34,591 nucleotides of DNA. It comes from an uncultured Prevotella sp. Its GTDB lineage: Bacteria; Bacteroidota; Bacteroidia; Bacteroidales; Bacteroidaceae. The notes beneath the pieces were generated by a model. That model searched no databases. It saw nothing but the letters and a program-made list of their open reading frames with translations, and had not been told where the DNA came from. Each line of letters starts with the position of its first letter. Position 1 is the first letter of the stretch. A program made the position numbers and the translations under genes. Shown here in pieces: positions 8,414 through 14,959 of this stretch. The stretch covers positions 1 to 34,591 of the forward strand of contig CAJOIX010000017.1 of the NCBI GenBank assembly GCA_905234815.1, given 5' to 3'.

Positions 8414-9708
8414 ATATCGCCGTTGAGATACTGCTCGTAGGCGGTCATGTCGATGAGTCCGTGGCCACTCAGATTGAAGAGAATCACCTTCTCCTCGCCG
8501 GTCTCCTTGCACTTCAATGCTTCGCGGATGGTGGCAGCAATGGCGTGCGACGACTCCGGTGCGGGAATGATTCCCTCGGTGCGGGCAAAGATCAAGGCAG
8601 CCTCAAACGTCTCGCGCTGCGGGATATCCACACCGTGCATCAGGCCTTCCTTGAGCAGTTGCGACACAATCATGCCGGCACCATGGTAGCGCAGACCGCC
8701 GGCATGGATGTTGGAGGGTTTGAACTGATGGCCCAGCGTAAACATGGGCAGCAGCGGTGTGTAGCCGGCTTCATCGCCAAAGTCGTACTCAAAACGACCC
8801 TTGGTCAGTTTCGGACAAGCCTCAGGTTCGGCAGCGATGAACTCAATCTTCTTGCCGTCTTTCAACACATGACGCATGAAGGGGAAGGCAACACCGCCAA
8901 AATTACTACCGCCACCGAAACAGGCAATCACCATGTCGGGCTCTTCGCCAGCCATTGCCATTTGCTTCTCGGCTTCCAGTCCGATGATGGTCTGGTGCAG
9001 CGACACGTGGCTGAGCACCGAGCCGAGCGTATATTTACAGTTGGGTGTAGTGGTGGCCAGTTCCACCGCCTCGCTGATGGCCGTGCCAAGCGAGCCAGAG
9101 TGCATCGGGTCGCGGGTAATAATGTCCTTGCCGGCACGGGTGGACATAGAGGGCGAACCCGTCACGGCAGCACCAAAGGTGCGCATGATGCTCGAGCGGT
9201 AAGGCTTTTGCTGCATCGAGATTTTCACCTGATAGACAGCGGCGCTCAGACCGAACACCGATGCCGCATAGCTCAGGGCAGCGCCCCACTGACCGGCACC
9301 AGTCTCGGTGGTCACGTTGGTGGTGCCTTCCTGCTTGGCATAGAAGCACTGCGGCAGCGCAGAATTGATTTTATGAGAACCAAGAGGGTTCACACTTTCG
9401 TTCTTAAAATAAATGTGTGCGGGCGTGCCAAGGGCGGCCTCCAAATCGTAGGCGCGCACCAGTGGAGTGGCACGATAAGAGCGGTACTTGTCCAGCACCT
9501 CCTCTGGAATATCAATCCAGCGGTGCTCATGGTCTAACTCCTGCACACAGCACTCGCGCGGAAAGATATGCGCAAGGTCATCGACAGAGAGCGGTTCGCG
9601 TGTCTGGGGGTTGAGCATGGGCTGCAAGGGGTGGGGCAAATCCACTTGGATGTTGTACCACTGCTGCGGAATTTCAGCTTCCGACAAAAGGAATCGTTTT
9701 TGTTTCAT
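8410..9708 (-). CDS. trpB: TrpB2-type tryptophan synthase beta chain
   Basis: A 432-residue PLP enzyme of the TrpB2 group (longer N-terminus than TrpB1), condensing indole with serine (or O-phosphoserine in some TrpB2) to tryptophan. The N-terminal ATPLVRAYDLE, FKNESVNPLGSHKINSA with the PLP lysine at residue 113, the ETGAGQWG loop, CFGGGSNFGG phosphate-binding glycine loop and the C-terminal NLSGHG are all present. The ATG at 9708 was chosen: the alternative start 69 bases upstream lies above the promoter boxes at 9746-9777. No trpA or other trp gene lies nearby, so this is a stand-alone copy, probably for indole salvage. Its stop codon overlaps that of mfd by convergence, leaving no space for a terminator. 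Confidence 0.93.
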   Translation of the reverse strand: MKQKRFLLSEAEIPQQWYNIQVDLPHPLQPMLNPQTREPLSVDDLAHIFPRECCVQELDHEHRWIDIPEEVLDKYRSYRATPLVRAYDLEAALGTPAHIYFKNESVNPLGSHKINSALPQCFYAKQEGTTNVTTETGAGQWGAALSYAASVFGLSAAVYQVKISMQQKPYRSSIMRTFGAAVTGSPSMSTRAGKDIITRDPMHSGSLGTAISEAVELATTTPNCKYTLGSVLSHVSLHQTIIGLEAEKQMAMAGEEPDMVIACFGGGSNFGGVAFPFMRHVLKDGKKIEFIAAEPEACPKLTKGRFEYDFGDEAGYTPLLPMFTLGHQFKPSNIHAGGLRYHGAGMIVSQLLKEGLMHGVDIPQRETFEAALIFARTEGIIPAPESSHAIAATIREALKCKETGEEKVILFNLSGHGLIDMTAYEQYLNGDI

Positions 9709-9745
9709 ACCTATTTCAGATTTATATTGAACACTTTCGGAAGGC

Positions 9746-9777
9746 CAAAAATATATAAACAGACAGGAAACACGCAA
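9746..9777 (-). promoter_or_regulatory. Promoter of trpB2
   Basis: On the minus strand, TTG (9775-9777), 21 bases, then TATTTTTG (9746-9753). Transcription should start near 9740, about 32 bases before the ATG at 9708. Confidence 0.6.
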
Positions 9778-9807
9778 TAAAAAGTAAAAAACTTGTAAAA
9801 AAAATCG

Positions 9808-9815
9808 TAATTTTG
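9808..9815 (+). promoter_or_regulatory. -7 box of the symporter gene, almost touching its start codon
   Basis: TAATTTTG fits TAnnTTTG and lies 9 bases before the ATG at 9825, so the mRNA would have a leader of only a few bases. No clear TTTG lies at the -33 distance. Confidence 0.5.
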
Positions 9816-9824
9816 CCGTTCGAT

Positions 9825-11270
9825 ATGCTCACAGCACTGATTTTTATCGCTTATTTTCTGCTGCTCTATGGCTTGGGCCGCTGGAGCAGTCAGCGCTCCA
9901 CGAACGACAGTTTCTTCCGTGGCGAGCGCAAGTCGCGCTGGCCCATGGTGGCCTTCGGCATGATTGGGGCGTCCATCTCAGGCGTTACCTTCGTCAGTGT
10001 GCCAGGCATGGTGCTGCTCAGCGACATGACCTATCTGCAAATGTGTCTGGGCTTCATTGTAGGCTACTTCGTTGTGGCCTTCGTCCTGCTGCCCGTCTAT
10101 TACCGATTGAATCTCACCACCATCTATGGCTACCTCGATGAGCGCCTCGGGCGGTGGAGCCACCGCACTGGTTCGTCCTTCTTCATTCTTTCCAAAGCCA
10201 TGGGGGCCAGCCTGCGTTTCTATCTGGCAGCAGCCATTGTGCAGCAGTTCTGGCTGGACGCTTGGGGTGTGCCGTTCCCCTTGACGGCCCTGGGCATGGT
10301 GCTGCTGGTATGGCTCTATACGCGGCGAGGCGGCATCCGCACACTGGTGAGCACCGATGTGGTGCAGACTTGCGTGATGCTCATCGCAGTGGTGCTGCTC
10401 ATCGGCGCAGTGATGCAACAGCTGAACCTCTCGCCCGGCGAAGTGCTCACGGCGGTGGCCAACGATAGCCACAGCCGCATCTTTGTGACGGACGACTGGC
10501 GCTCGCCACTGCATTTTGCCAAGCAGTTTCTCAGCGGCGTGTTCGTTGTAGTGGTAATGACGGGGCTGGACCAAGACATGATGCAGAAAAACCTCACCTG
10601 CCGCACCCTTCGCGATGCGCAGAAAGATATGTGTTCCTACGGATTTGCCTTCGTTCCGGTCAATGCGCTGTTTCTTGTGCTGGGCGTACTGCTCGTGATG
10701 TTGGCGGCACAAGAAGGCACACCGCTGCCCCAGCGCGCCGACGAACTGTTGCCAACTTTTGTGCAGTCAGGGTTGCTGGGCCAGGCCGCGCAGGCCTTTT
10801 TCCTGCTTGGAATCCTCGCATCGGCTTTCTCCAGTGCCGACTCGGCCATGACGGCCCTCACCACCACCGTCTGCATAGACCTGTTCAACCGAGCAGACAA
10901 TACCCGACTGCGCCAGCGAGTGCATCTGGCCGTGGCCGGAGGGTTCGCATTGCTCATCCTGGTCTTTGCCCAAGTGAGCAGCGGCAGCATCATCAACGAT
11001 ATCTATATCCTCTGCGGCTATACCTACGGACCGCTGCTCGGACTCTTCGTCTTCGGACTGTTCGGCCGTCGTTCCATCCGCGACAAAGCCGTTCCCGCCG
11101 TGTGCCTCGCCGCACCCATTATCACTTGGCTCATAGACAGGATGGCCAACACGCTTTACAACTACCATTTCGGCTACGAACTGCTGCTGCTCAACGGACT
11201 CTTAACCTATCTCGGACTGTATCTCTGCAGCCGAGCAAACCACCAGCCGAAGGCCAGCGTGACAAGATAA
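9825..11270 (+). CDS. Sodium:solute symporter (SSS family)
   Basis: A 481-residue membrane protein with about 13 hydrophobic helices, of the sodium:solute symporter family, which uses the sodium gradient to import a small solute. The N-terminal helix is followed by a loop (STNDSFFRGERKSRWP) and then GMIGASISGVTFVSVPG, the usual SSS helix-2 signature; FSSADSAMTALTTT in the second half matches the conserved sodium-site helix. The substrate (sugar, sialic acid, amino acid) cannot be read from sequence. A TTG start at 9813 is possible, but the promoter -7 box overlaps it, so the ATG at 9825 was preferred. Confidence 0.88.
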   Translation: MLTALIFIAYFLLLYGLGRWSSQRSTNDSFFRGERKSRWPMVAFGMIGASISGVTFVSVPGMVLLSDMTYLQMCLGFIVGYFVVAFVLLPVYYRLNLTTIYGYLDERLGRWSHRTGSSFFILSKAMGASLRFYLAAAIVQQFWLDAWGVPFPLTALGMVLLVWLYTRRGGIRTLVSTDVVQTCVMLIAVVLLIGAVMQQLNLSPGEVLTAVANDSHSRIFVTDDWRSPLHFAKQFLSGVFVVVVMTGLDQDMMQKNLTCRTLRDAQKDMCSYGFAFVPVNALFLVLGVLLVMLAAQEGTPLPQRADELLPTFVQSGLLGQAAQAFFLLGILASAFSSADSAMTALTTTVCIDLFNRADNTRLRQRVHLAVAGGFALLILVFAQVSSGSIINDIYILCGYTYGPLLGLFVFGLFGRRSIRDKAVPAVCLAAPIITWLIDRMANTLYNYHFGYELLLLNGLLTYLGLYLCSRANHQPKASVTR

Positions 11271-11290
11271 ATGCGATTTTTACTGACAAA

Positions 11291-11324
11291 TTGACATACT
11301 TTCCAATTAAAGTTCGTAACTTTG
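11291..11324 (+). promoter_or_regulatory. Promoter of the sigma-54 activator operon
   Basis: TAACTTTG (11317-11324) matches the -7 consensus. A TTG at 11291-11293 lies 23 bases upstream, slightly longer than usual. The ATG at 11351 follows 26 bases later. Confidence 0.5.
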
Positions 11325-11350
11325 CGCAGTAAATCGGCTTTCACAAAATA

Positions 11351-12577
11351 ATGAGAAATCCTGACGATCTTCAATCCATCAAGCAACGCTACAACATAGT
11401 GGGCAACAGCGACGGGCTCAACCATGCGCTCGACATTGCGCTGCAAGTGGCTCCCACCGACCTGAGCGTGCTCATACAAGGCGAAAGCGGCGTGGGCAAG
11501 GAAATCTTCCCGCGCATCATTCACGATAATTCACCCCGCCGCCGCGAGAAATACTTCGCCATCAACTGCGGCGCCATACCCGAAGGCACCATCGACAGTG
11601 AACTCTTCGGACACGAAAAAGGCTCGTTCACCGGCGCAATCGGCGAGAGCCAAGGATATTTCGGACTGGCCAACAAAGGCACCATTTTCCTCGACGAAGT
11701 GGGCGAACTGCCTCTGGCCACGCAAGCCCGACTGCTCCGCGTGTTGGAAACGGGCGAATACATTCGCGTGGGCGGACAGCAAGTGATGAAAACTGACGTG
11801 CGCGTGGTGGCCGCCACCAATGTGAATATGCGCCGCGCCATCAGCGAAGGACGCTTCCGCGAAGACCTCTACTACCGGTTGAACACCATACCCATACAGA
11901 TTCCCGCCCTGCGCGAACGCGGCCAAGACGTGGTGCTCCTCTTCCGCCTCTTTGCCATGCAGATGGCAGAGAAATACCGGCTGCCACGCATCGCGCTGAC
12001 CGACGATGCCAAGCAACTGCTCATGCGCTACAAATGGCCGGGCAATGTGCGCGAACTGAAGAACCTGACCGAACAGATGTCAGTACTGTCGCCTGAACGG
12101 GAAATCACCGCCGATGTGCTACGACAATTTATTCCGGAAAATCCCGAGAGCCTGCAACTCGCCGTGGTGAACAAAGGAGGCAACCACTCCTACGAGAACG
12201 AGCGCGAAATGCTCTACAAGATGCTCTACGAACTGGGCAACAATGTGAGCGACTTGCGCAAGGAAATGAACTCCATACGACGACAGATTGACGACAAAAT
12301 CGTGCTCAGCGAAGAAGCCAACCGCAGGCTGCAAGACACTGCACTCATGACGGTGCAACCGCACAGCAACATGAACCAGCACTCATCGCTCGTTGATGCT
12401 GAAGCCGTGGAAATCAACGACAACGAGTCGCTCAACCTCAACGACCTTGGACGAACCATGGTGGAAAAAGCACTGGAGCGCAACGGCGGCAATCGCAAAA
12501 AAGCGGCACAAGAGCTGGGCATCTCCGACAGGACACTCTATCGACGCATTAAAGAATACGGACTGGACAAGAACTGA
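11351..12577 (+). CDS. Sigma-54-dependent transcriptional activator without a receiver domain
   Basis: A 408-residue enhancer-binding AAA+ activator that opens promoters bound by RpoN holoenzyme. The AAA+ domain begins almost at the N-terminus: Walker A GESGVGKE at residues 44-51, the sigma-54 contact loop GSFTGA at 91-96 (Ser replacing the common Ala of GAFTGA), Walker B TIFLDEVGE near 115, the arginine-rich FREDLYYRL box, and WPGNVRELKN. A linker with a coiled-coil-like stretch (about 280-320) leads to a Fis-type helix-turn-helix (GNRKKAAQELGISDRTLYRRI) at the end. With no response-regulator or GAF domain, its signal must act by another route. It leads the lptE-TPR-secG cluster. Confidence 0.93.
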   Translation: MRNPDDLQSIKQRYNIVGNSDGLNHALDIALQVAPTDLSVLIQGESGVGKEIFPRIIHDNSPRRREKYFAINCGAIPEGTIDSELFGHEKGSFTGAIGESQGYFGLANKGTIFLDEVGELPLATQARLLRVLETGEYIRVGGQQVMKTDVRVVAATNVNMRRAISEGRFREDLYYRLNTIPIQIPALRERGQDVVLLFRLFAMQMAEKYRLPRIALTDDAKQLLMRYKWPGNVRELKNLTEQMSVLSPEREITADVLRQFIPENPESLQLAVVNKGGNHSYENEREMLYKMLYELGNNVSDLRKEMNSIRRQIDDKIVLSEEANRRLQDTALMTVQPHSNMNQHSSLVDAEAVEINDNESLNLNDLGRTMVEKALERNGGNRKKAAQELGISDRTLYRRIKEYGLDKN

Positions 12578-12639
12578 CAATCCCAACAGCCGCCTCGCTC
12601 TATAAAAGCACTAACGCGGCAAGAAAACTGATAATTGAC

Positions 12640-13164
12640 ATGATTACCGACAAGAAACGACTTCACTGGCTGTGCATAGGTATCATCTGCCTGCTGCTCA
12701 CCGCCTGCCATTTTGAAGGATATAAATTCAACGGTGCAAGCATCGACTACACCAAGACTAAAACCATACAGATAGCCGATTTCACCAATCGCGCCTCTTA
12801 TGTATGGGGACCCATGGCACCAATGTTCAACAATCAGTTGAAAGACATCTTCGCCTCGCACACCAAACTGCAACAGGTGAAGCGCAACGGCGACCTGAAA
12901 ATAGAAGGTGAAATCACACAATACACCCAGCGCAACAAATCGGTATCGTCGGAAGGCTACTCAGCACAGACAGAACTGAGCATGACCGTGAATGTGCGTT
13001 TCACCAACAATACCAACCATCAGGAAGACTTTGAACGGCAGTTCACGGCCAATACCACCTACGAGACCACACAGTCGCTCGCATCGGTACAGGAAGAACT
13101 CGTCACACAGATGGTTGAAGAGATTGTTGACCAAATCTTCAATGCCACAGTGGCCAACTGGTAA
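12640..13164 (+). CDS. LptE-like outer-membrane lipoprotein
   Basis: A 174-residue lipoprotein with a signal peptide ending in LLTAC (Cys at about residue 23). The mature part opens with FEGYKFNGASIDY and then alternates beta strands (KTIQIADFTNRASY, DLKIEGEITQYTQ) with Asn/Thr-rich loops, ending in a helix (QEELVTQMVEEIVDQIFNA). This matches the Bacteroidetes LptE-family pattern, the plug that works with LptD to place LPS in the outer leaflet. Family assignment is by pattern and by its position before the TPR-like protein and secG; LptE members are poorly conserved. It is probably in one operon with the sigma-54 activator, 62 bases upstream. Confidence 0.78.
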   Translation: MITDKKRLHWLCIGIICLLLTACHFEGYKFNGASIDYTKTKTIQIADFTNRASYVWGPMAPMFNNQLKDIFASHTKLQQVKRNGDLKIEGEITQYTQRNKSVSSEGYSAQTELSMTVNVRFTNNTNHQEDFERQFTANTTYETTQSLASVQEELVTQMVEEIVDQIFNATVANW

Positions 13165-13179
13165 GCACCATACAGAAAC

Positions 13180-13998
13180 ATGAACATTGCCTACCTCATA
13201 CAGCATCCTGAACAGCTCAACAGAGACACGCTTTACGAACTGCGTTCACTTCTGGCCGTCCATCCATACTACCAGACGGCAAGGCTCCTTATGCTGCAAA
13301 ACCTTTACCTGCTGCACGACCGCTCATTTGAAGAAGAATTGCATCGGTCGGCCATCTACATCACCCAGCGCGAACAGCTTTTCCGCCTCGTAGAGCAGCT
13401 GACGGCTTCTGCCCACAGCAAAGCCACCGCTGACGAGCCTGCCGCCATACAACCGGTTGAGCCCGCTGCAATAATTCCAACCACGGAAGCATATTCACAG
13501 GAAGCAGCCCCCACCGCAACATTCAAGCCAGCGGAAGTAGTCACAACGGAAGAACCCGATTCCACCCCGCAGCCAAAAGAAGAGCCTGCGAAAGAAACAA
13601 CCGTCCCATCGCAGCTCGCAGCCATCGACTATGTGGCCTACCTTGCACAGCAACAAAGTGCCGGCACCGAGCAACCCGCGCTCAACGGCCAGCCCATTAT
13701 AGAGCGATTCCTGGAAAAGACACCCGAAGAACTCGCCATCAGCATCAATCTCAACGACGACACGCCGCAGCCTGACGAAAGCGAAGTGCCCCTGCCCGAG
13801 ACCGAACCAGAAGGTGAGTATTTCACGGAAACCCTCGCTAAAATCTACATCCGTCAGGGCAAATTTGAAAAGGCCCTTGAAATAATTCAACAATTAAATT
13901 TGAATTTTCCAAAAAAAAGTCGTTACTTTGCAGACCAAATCCGTTTTTTGGAGAAATTGATAAAAAATAATAACAAAATAAACAAAGAAGAAAAATGA
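13180..13998 (+). CDS. TPR-like protein of the lptE-secG cluster
   Basis: A 272-residue protein, mostly soluble. Residues 1-70 are helical (LRSLLAVHPYYQTARLLMLQ), the middle (about 75-205) is Pro/Glu/Thr/Ala-rich and likely disordered, and the last 60 residues carry a TPR-like helix pair (ETLAKIYIRQGKFEKALEII). No signal peptide or enzyme motif is visible. The last codons contain a promoter for secG, and its TGA stop overlaps the secG start (ATGA). Function unknown; conservation beside lptE and secG is recalled from Bacteroidales in general. Confidence 0.75.
   Translation: MNIAYLIQHPEQLNRDTLYELRSLLAVHPYYQTARLLMLQNLYLLHDRSFEEELHRSAIYITQREQLFRLVEQLTASAHSKATADEPAAIQPVEPAAIIPTTEAYSQEAAPTATFKPAEVVTTEEPDSTPQPKEEPAKETTVPSQLAAIDYVAYLAQQQSAGTEQPALNGQPIIERFLEKTPEELAISINLNDDTPQPDESEVPLPETEPEGEYFTETLAKIYIRQGKFEKALEIIQQLNLNFPKKSRYFADQIRFLEKLIKNNNKINKEEK
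13899..13930 (+). promoter_or_regulatory. Internal promoter for secG within the upstream gene
   Basis: TTTG (13899-13902), 20 bases, TTACTTTG (13923-13930), lying in coding sequence about 65 bases before the secG ATG. Local base composition turns sharply AT-rich here, unlike the rest of the gene. Confidence 0.5.
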
Positions 13999-14372
13999 CA
14001 GGTATTTATTCCCTTTTCGTAGTGCTCATCGTGATTGTAGCCATTCTGATGATCCTCATCGTGCTCATTCAGGAGTCGAAAGGCGGCGGTCTCTCATCGC
14101 AGTTTGCCGGCGGTAATGCCATGCTCGGCGTGCGCAAGACCACCAATGCTATTGAAAAGCTCACCTGGGGCTTAGCTGCCGCCATGGTTGTGCTCAGCAT
14201 TCTGTGTGCCTATGTAGCTCCTCAGGCAGCCGGCGACGCCAGCGTTATTGAGAATGCCGCTACCAAGACGCAGACCACCAATCCGGTGAATGCACAGCCT
14301 TTCAATGCTGCACAGCAGCCCGCCCCCGCAGCTGAAACACCTGCACAACCTGCCCCTGCAGCAGCAGAATAA
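13995..14372 (+). CDS. secG: Protein translocase subunit SecG
   Basis: A 125-residue inner-membrane subunit of the SecYEG channel. Two membrane helices (about residues 5-25 and 56-75) flank the conserved loop LIQESKGGGLSSQFAGG and GVRKTTNAIEKLTW, the SecG signature. The C-terminus is extended beyond the usual ~75 residues with an Ala/Pro/Gln-rich tail (about 80-125), a common Bacteroidetes feature. The start overlaps the previous gene's stop by four bases. Confidence 0.93.
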   Translation: MTGIYSLFVVLIVIVAILMILIVLIQESKGGGLSSQFAGGNAMLGVRKTTNAIEKLTWGLAAAMVVLSILCAYVAPQAAGDASVIENAATKTQTTNPVNAQPFNAAQQPAPAAETPAQPAPAAAE

Positions 14373-14390
14373 GAAAAAGGCAAGGTTTTA

Positions 14391-14422
14391 TTTGGACATT
14401 CCAAACAAAAACCTTACCTTTG
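14391..14422 (+). promoter_or_regulatory. Promoter of tRNA-His
   Basis: TTTG (14391-14394), exactly 20 bases, TACCTTTG (14415-14422): a perfect Bacteroidetes promoter, 30 bases before the tRNA. Confidence 0.8.
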
Positions 14423-14452
14423 CATCCGCTTTCCTGAAGTGAAAGCCTGATG

Positions 14453-14529
14453 GTGCCCGTAGTTCAGTTGGTTAGAGCGTCAGATTGTGGTTCTGAATGT
14501 CGTGGGTTCGAGTCCCACCGGGCACCCCA
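14453..14529 (+). tRNA. tRNA-His (anticodon GTG)
   Basis: A cloverleaf can be drawn by eye: acceptor GTGCCCG with CGGGCAC, a D arm with AGTTCAGTTGGTTAGAGC, anticodon stem TCAGA/TCTGA with loop TTGTGGT (GTG anticodon), and a T arm with GTGGG TTCGAGT CCCAC. The discriminator is C and the CCA end is encoded (14527-14529). A G at 14452 supplies the extra G-1 that pairs with C73 in histidine tRNAs. Confidence 0.97.
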
Positions 14530-14536
14530 AAAGATC

Positions 14537-14575
14537 AAAGTCCTGTAAGTACAAAAAACTTACGGGACTTTTTTT
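14537..14575 (+). terminator. Rho-independent terminator after tRNA-His
   Basis: A 14-base stem, with one G-U pair, between 14537-14550 (AAAGTCCTGTAAGT) and 14558-14571 (ACTTACGGGACTTT), loop of 7, running into a T tract to 14575. Confidence 0.85.
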
Positions 14576-14597
14576 ATATCTAATTTTTCTTAAAATG

Positions 14598-14628
14598 TTT
14601 GGTGGGATTGAATTTTTGACTATTTTTG
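14598..14628 (+). promoter_or_regulatory. Promoter of the structured RNA
   Basis: TTTG (14598-14601), 19 bases, TATTTTTG (14621-14628), an exact consensus match. Transcription should begin near 14634, just before the outer arm of the rod structure; the nearest downstream protein start is more than 320 bases away. Confidence 0.7.
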
Positions 14629-14633
14629 CGGTC

Positions 14634-14936
14634 GAATTACATAATTCTATCACGAATTTTTAACCAGAGAATTGTAGCAAGAATGAACAAAATGACAAAC
14701 AAATCAGTCCGATGTCGAGCGGTTCTATGATGAAGTGAAACACTGAATCAGAGAATCGGCAGGTGGATTGTACCTTGTCGTTTTGTGCGTTCTTTGACTT
14801 CTTGCTACAATAGTCGGGGATTGTGATAGCGTATTCCCAAACTGAAATACTCTATAATTCCGAAGGTTAGTGCTGAAGCATTAGCCTATTCTCTCGTGTC
14901 CCTGCATCGGCAGGGACTTCTAACTTTATTTTTTCA
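14634..14936 (+). ncRNA. Candidate structured non-coding RNA (long rod, 6S-like)
   Basis: No ORF fills this region, but nested inverted repeats do. CTATCAC (14647-14653) pairs with GTGATAG (14823-14829). The 13-base ATTGTAGCAAGAA (14671-14683) pairs perfectly with 14799-14811. GAAC/AAAATGACAA (14685-14698) pairs with TTGTCGTTTT..GTTC (about 14775-14792). An inner rod closes with CCGA/TCGG, TTCT/AGAA and AGTG-AAA-CACT (14734-14744). Internal loops interrupt the rod, the largest at about 14699-14708 against 14760-14774. Two further hairpins follow: 14865-14885 and the terminator 14898-14917. A single unbranched rod with a central bubble, with its own promoter, is the architecture of 6S RNA, which binds RNA polymerase. 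A long regulatory leader of the AAA+ gene, or a MITE-like palindromic element, are the alternatives. Confidence 0.6.
14898..14936 (+). terminator. Terminator hairpin of the structured RNA
   Basis: A perfect 8-base-pair GC-rich hairpin, GTCCCTGC-ATCG-GCAGGGAC, followed by a T-rich tract (14918-14935) broken by a few other bases. It lies 25 bases before the next ATG, so it could also attenuate that gene. Confidence 0.6.
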
Positions 14937-14959
14937 TTCGATTAGAATTATGTAAAATT

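Noticed and set aside
8461..9537. 358-residue plus-strand ORF opposite trpB2
   Set aside because: Antisense shadow; TrpB2 motifs on the other strand are unambiguous.
14671..14811. Insertion sequence or MITE bounded by the 13-base inverted repeats
   Set aside because: No flanking target duplication was found, and the pairing continues both inside and outside these arms, which fits an RNA rod better; a genome copy count would decide.
14453..14935. Integrated element using tRNA-His as attachment site
   Set aside because: No second copy of the tRNA 3' end and no integrase gene were seen in the window.
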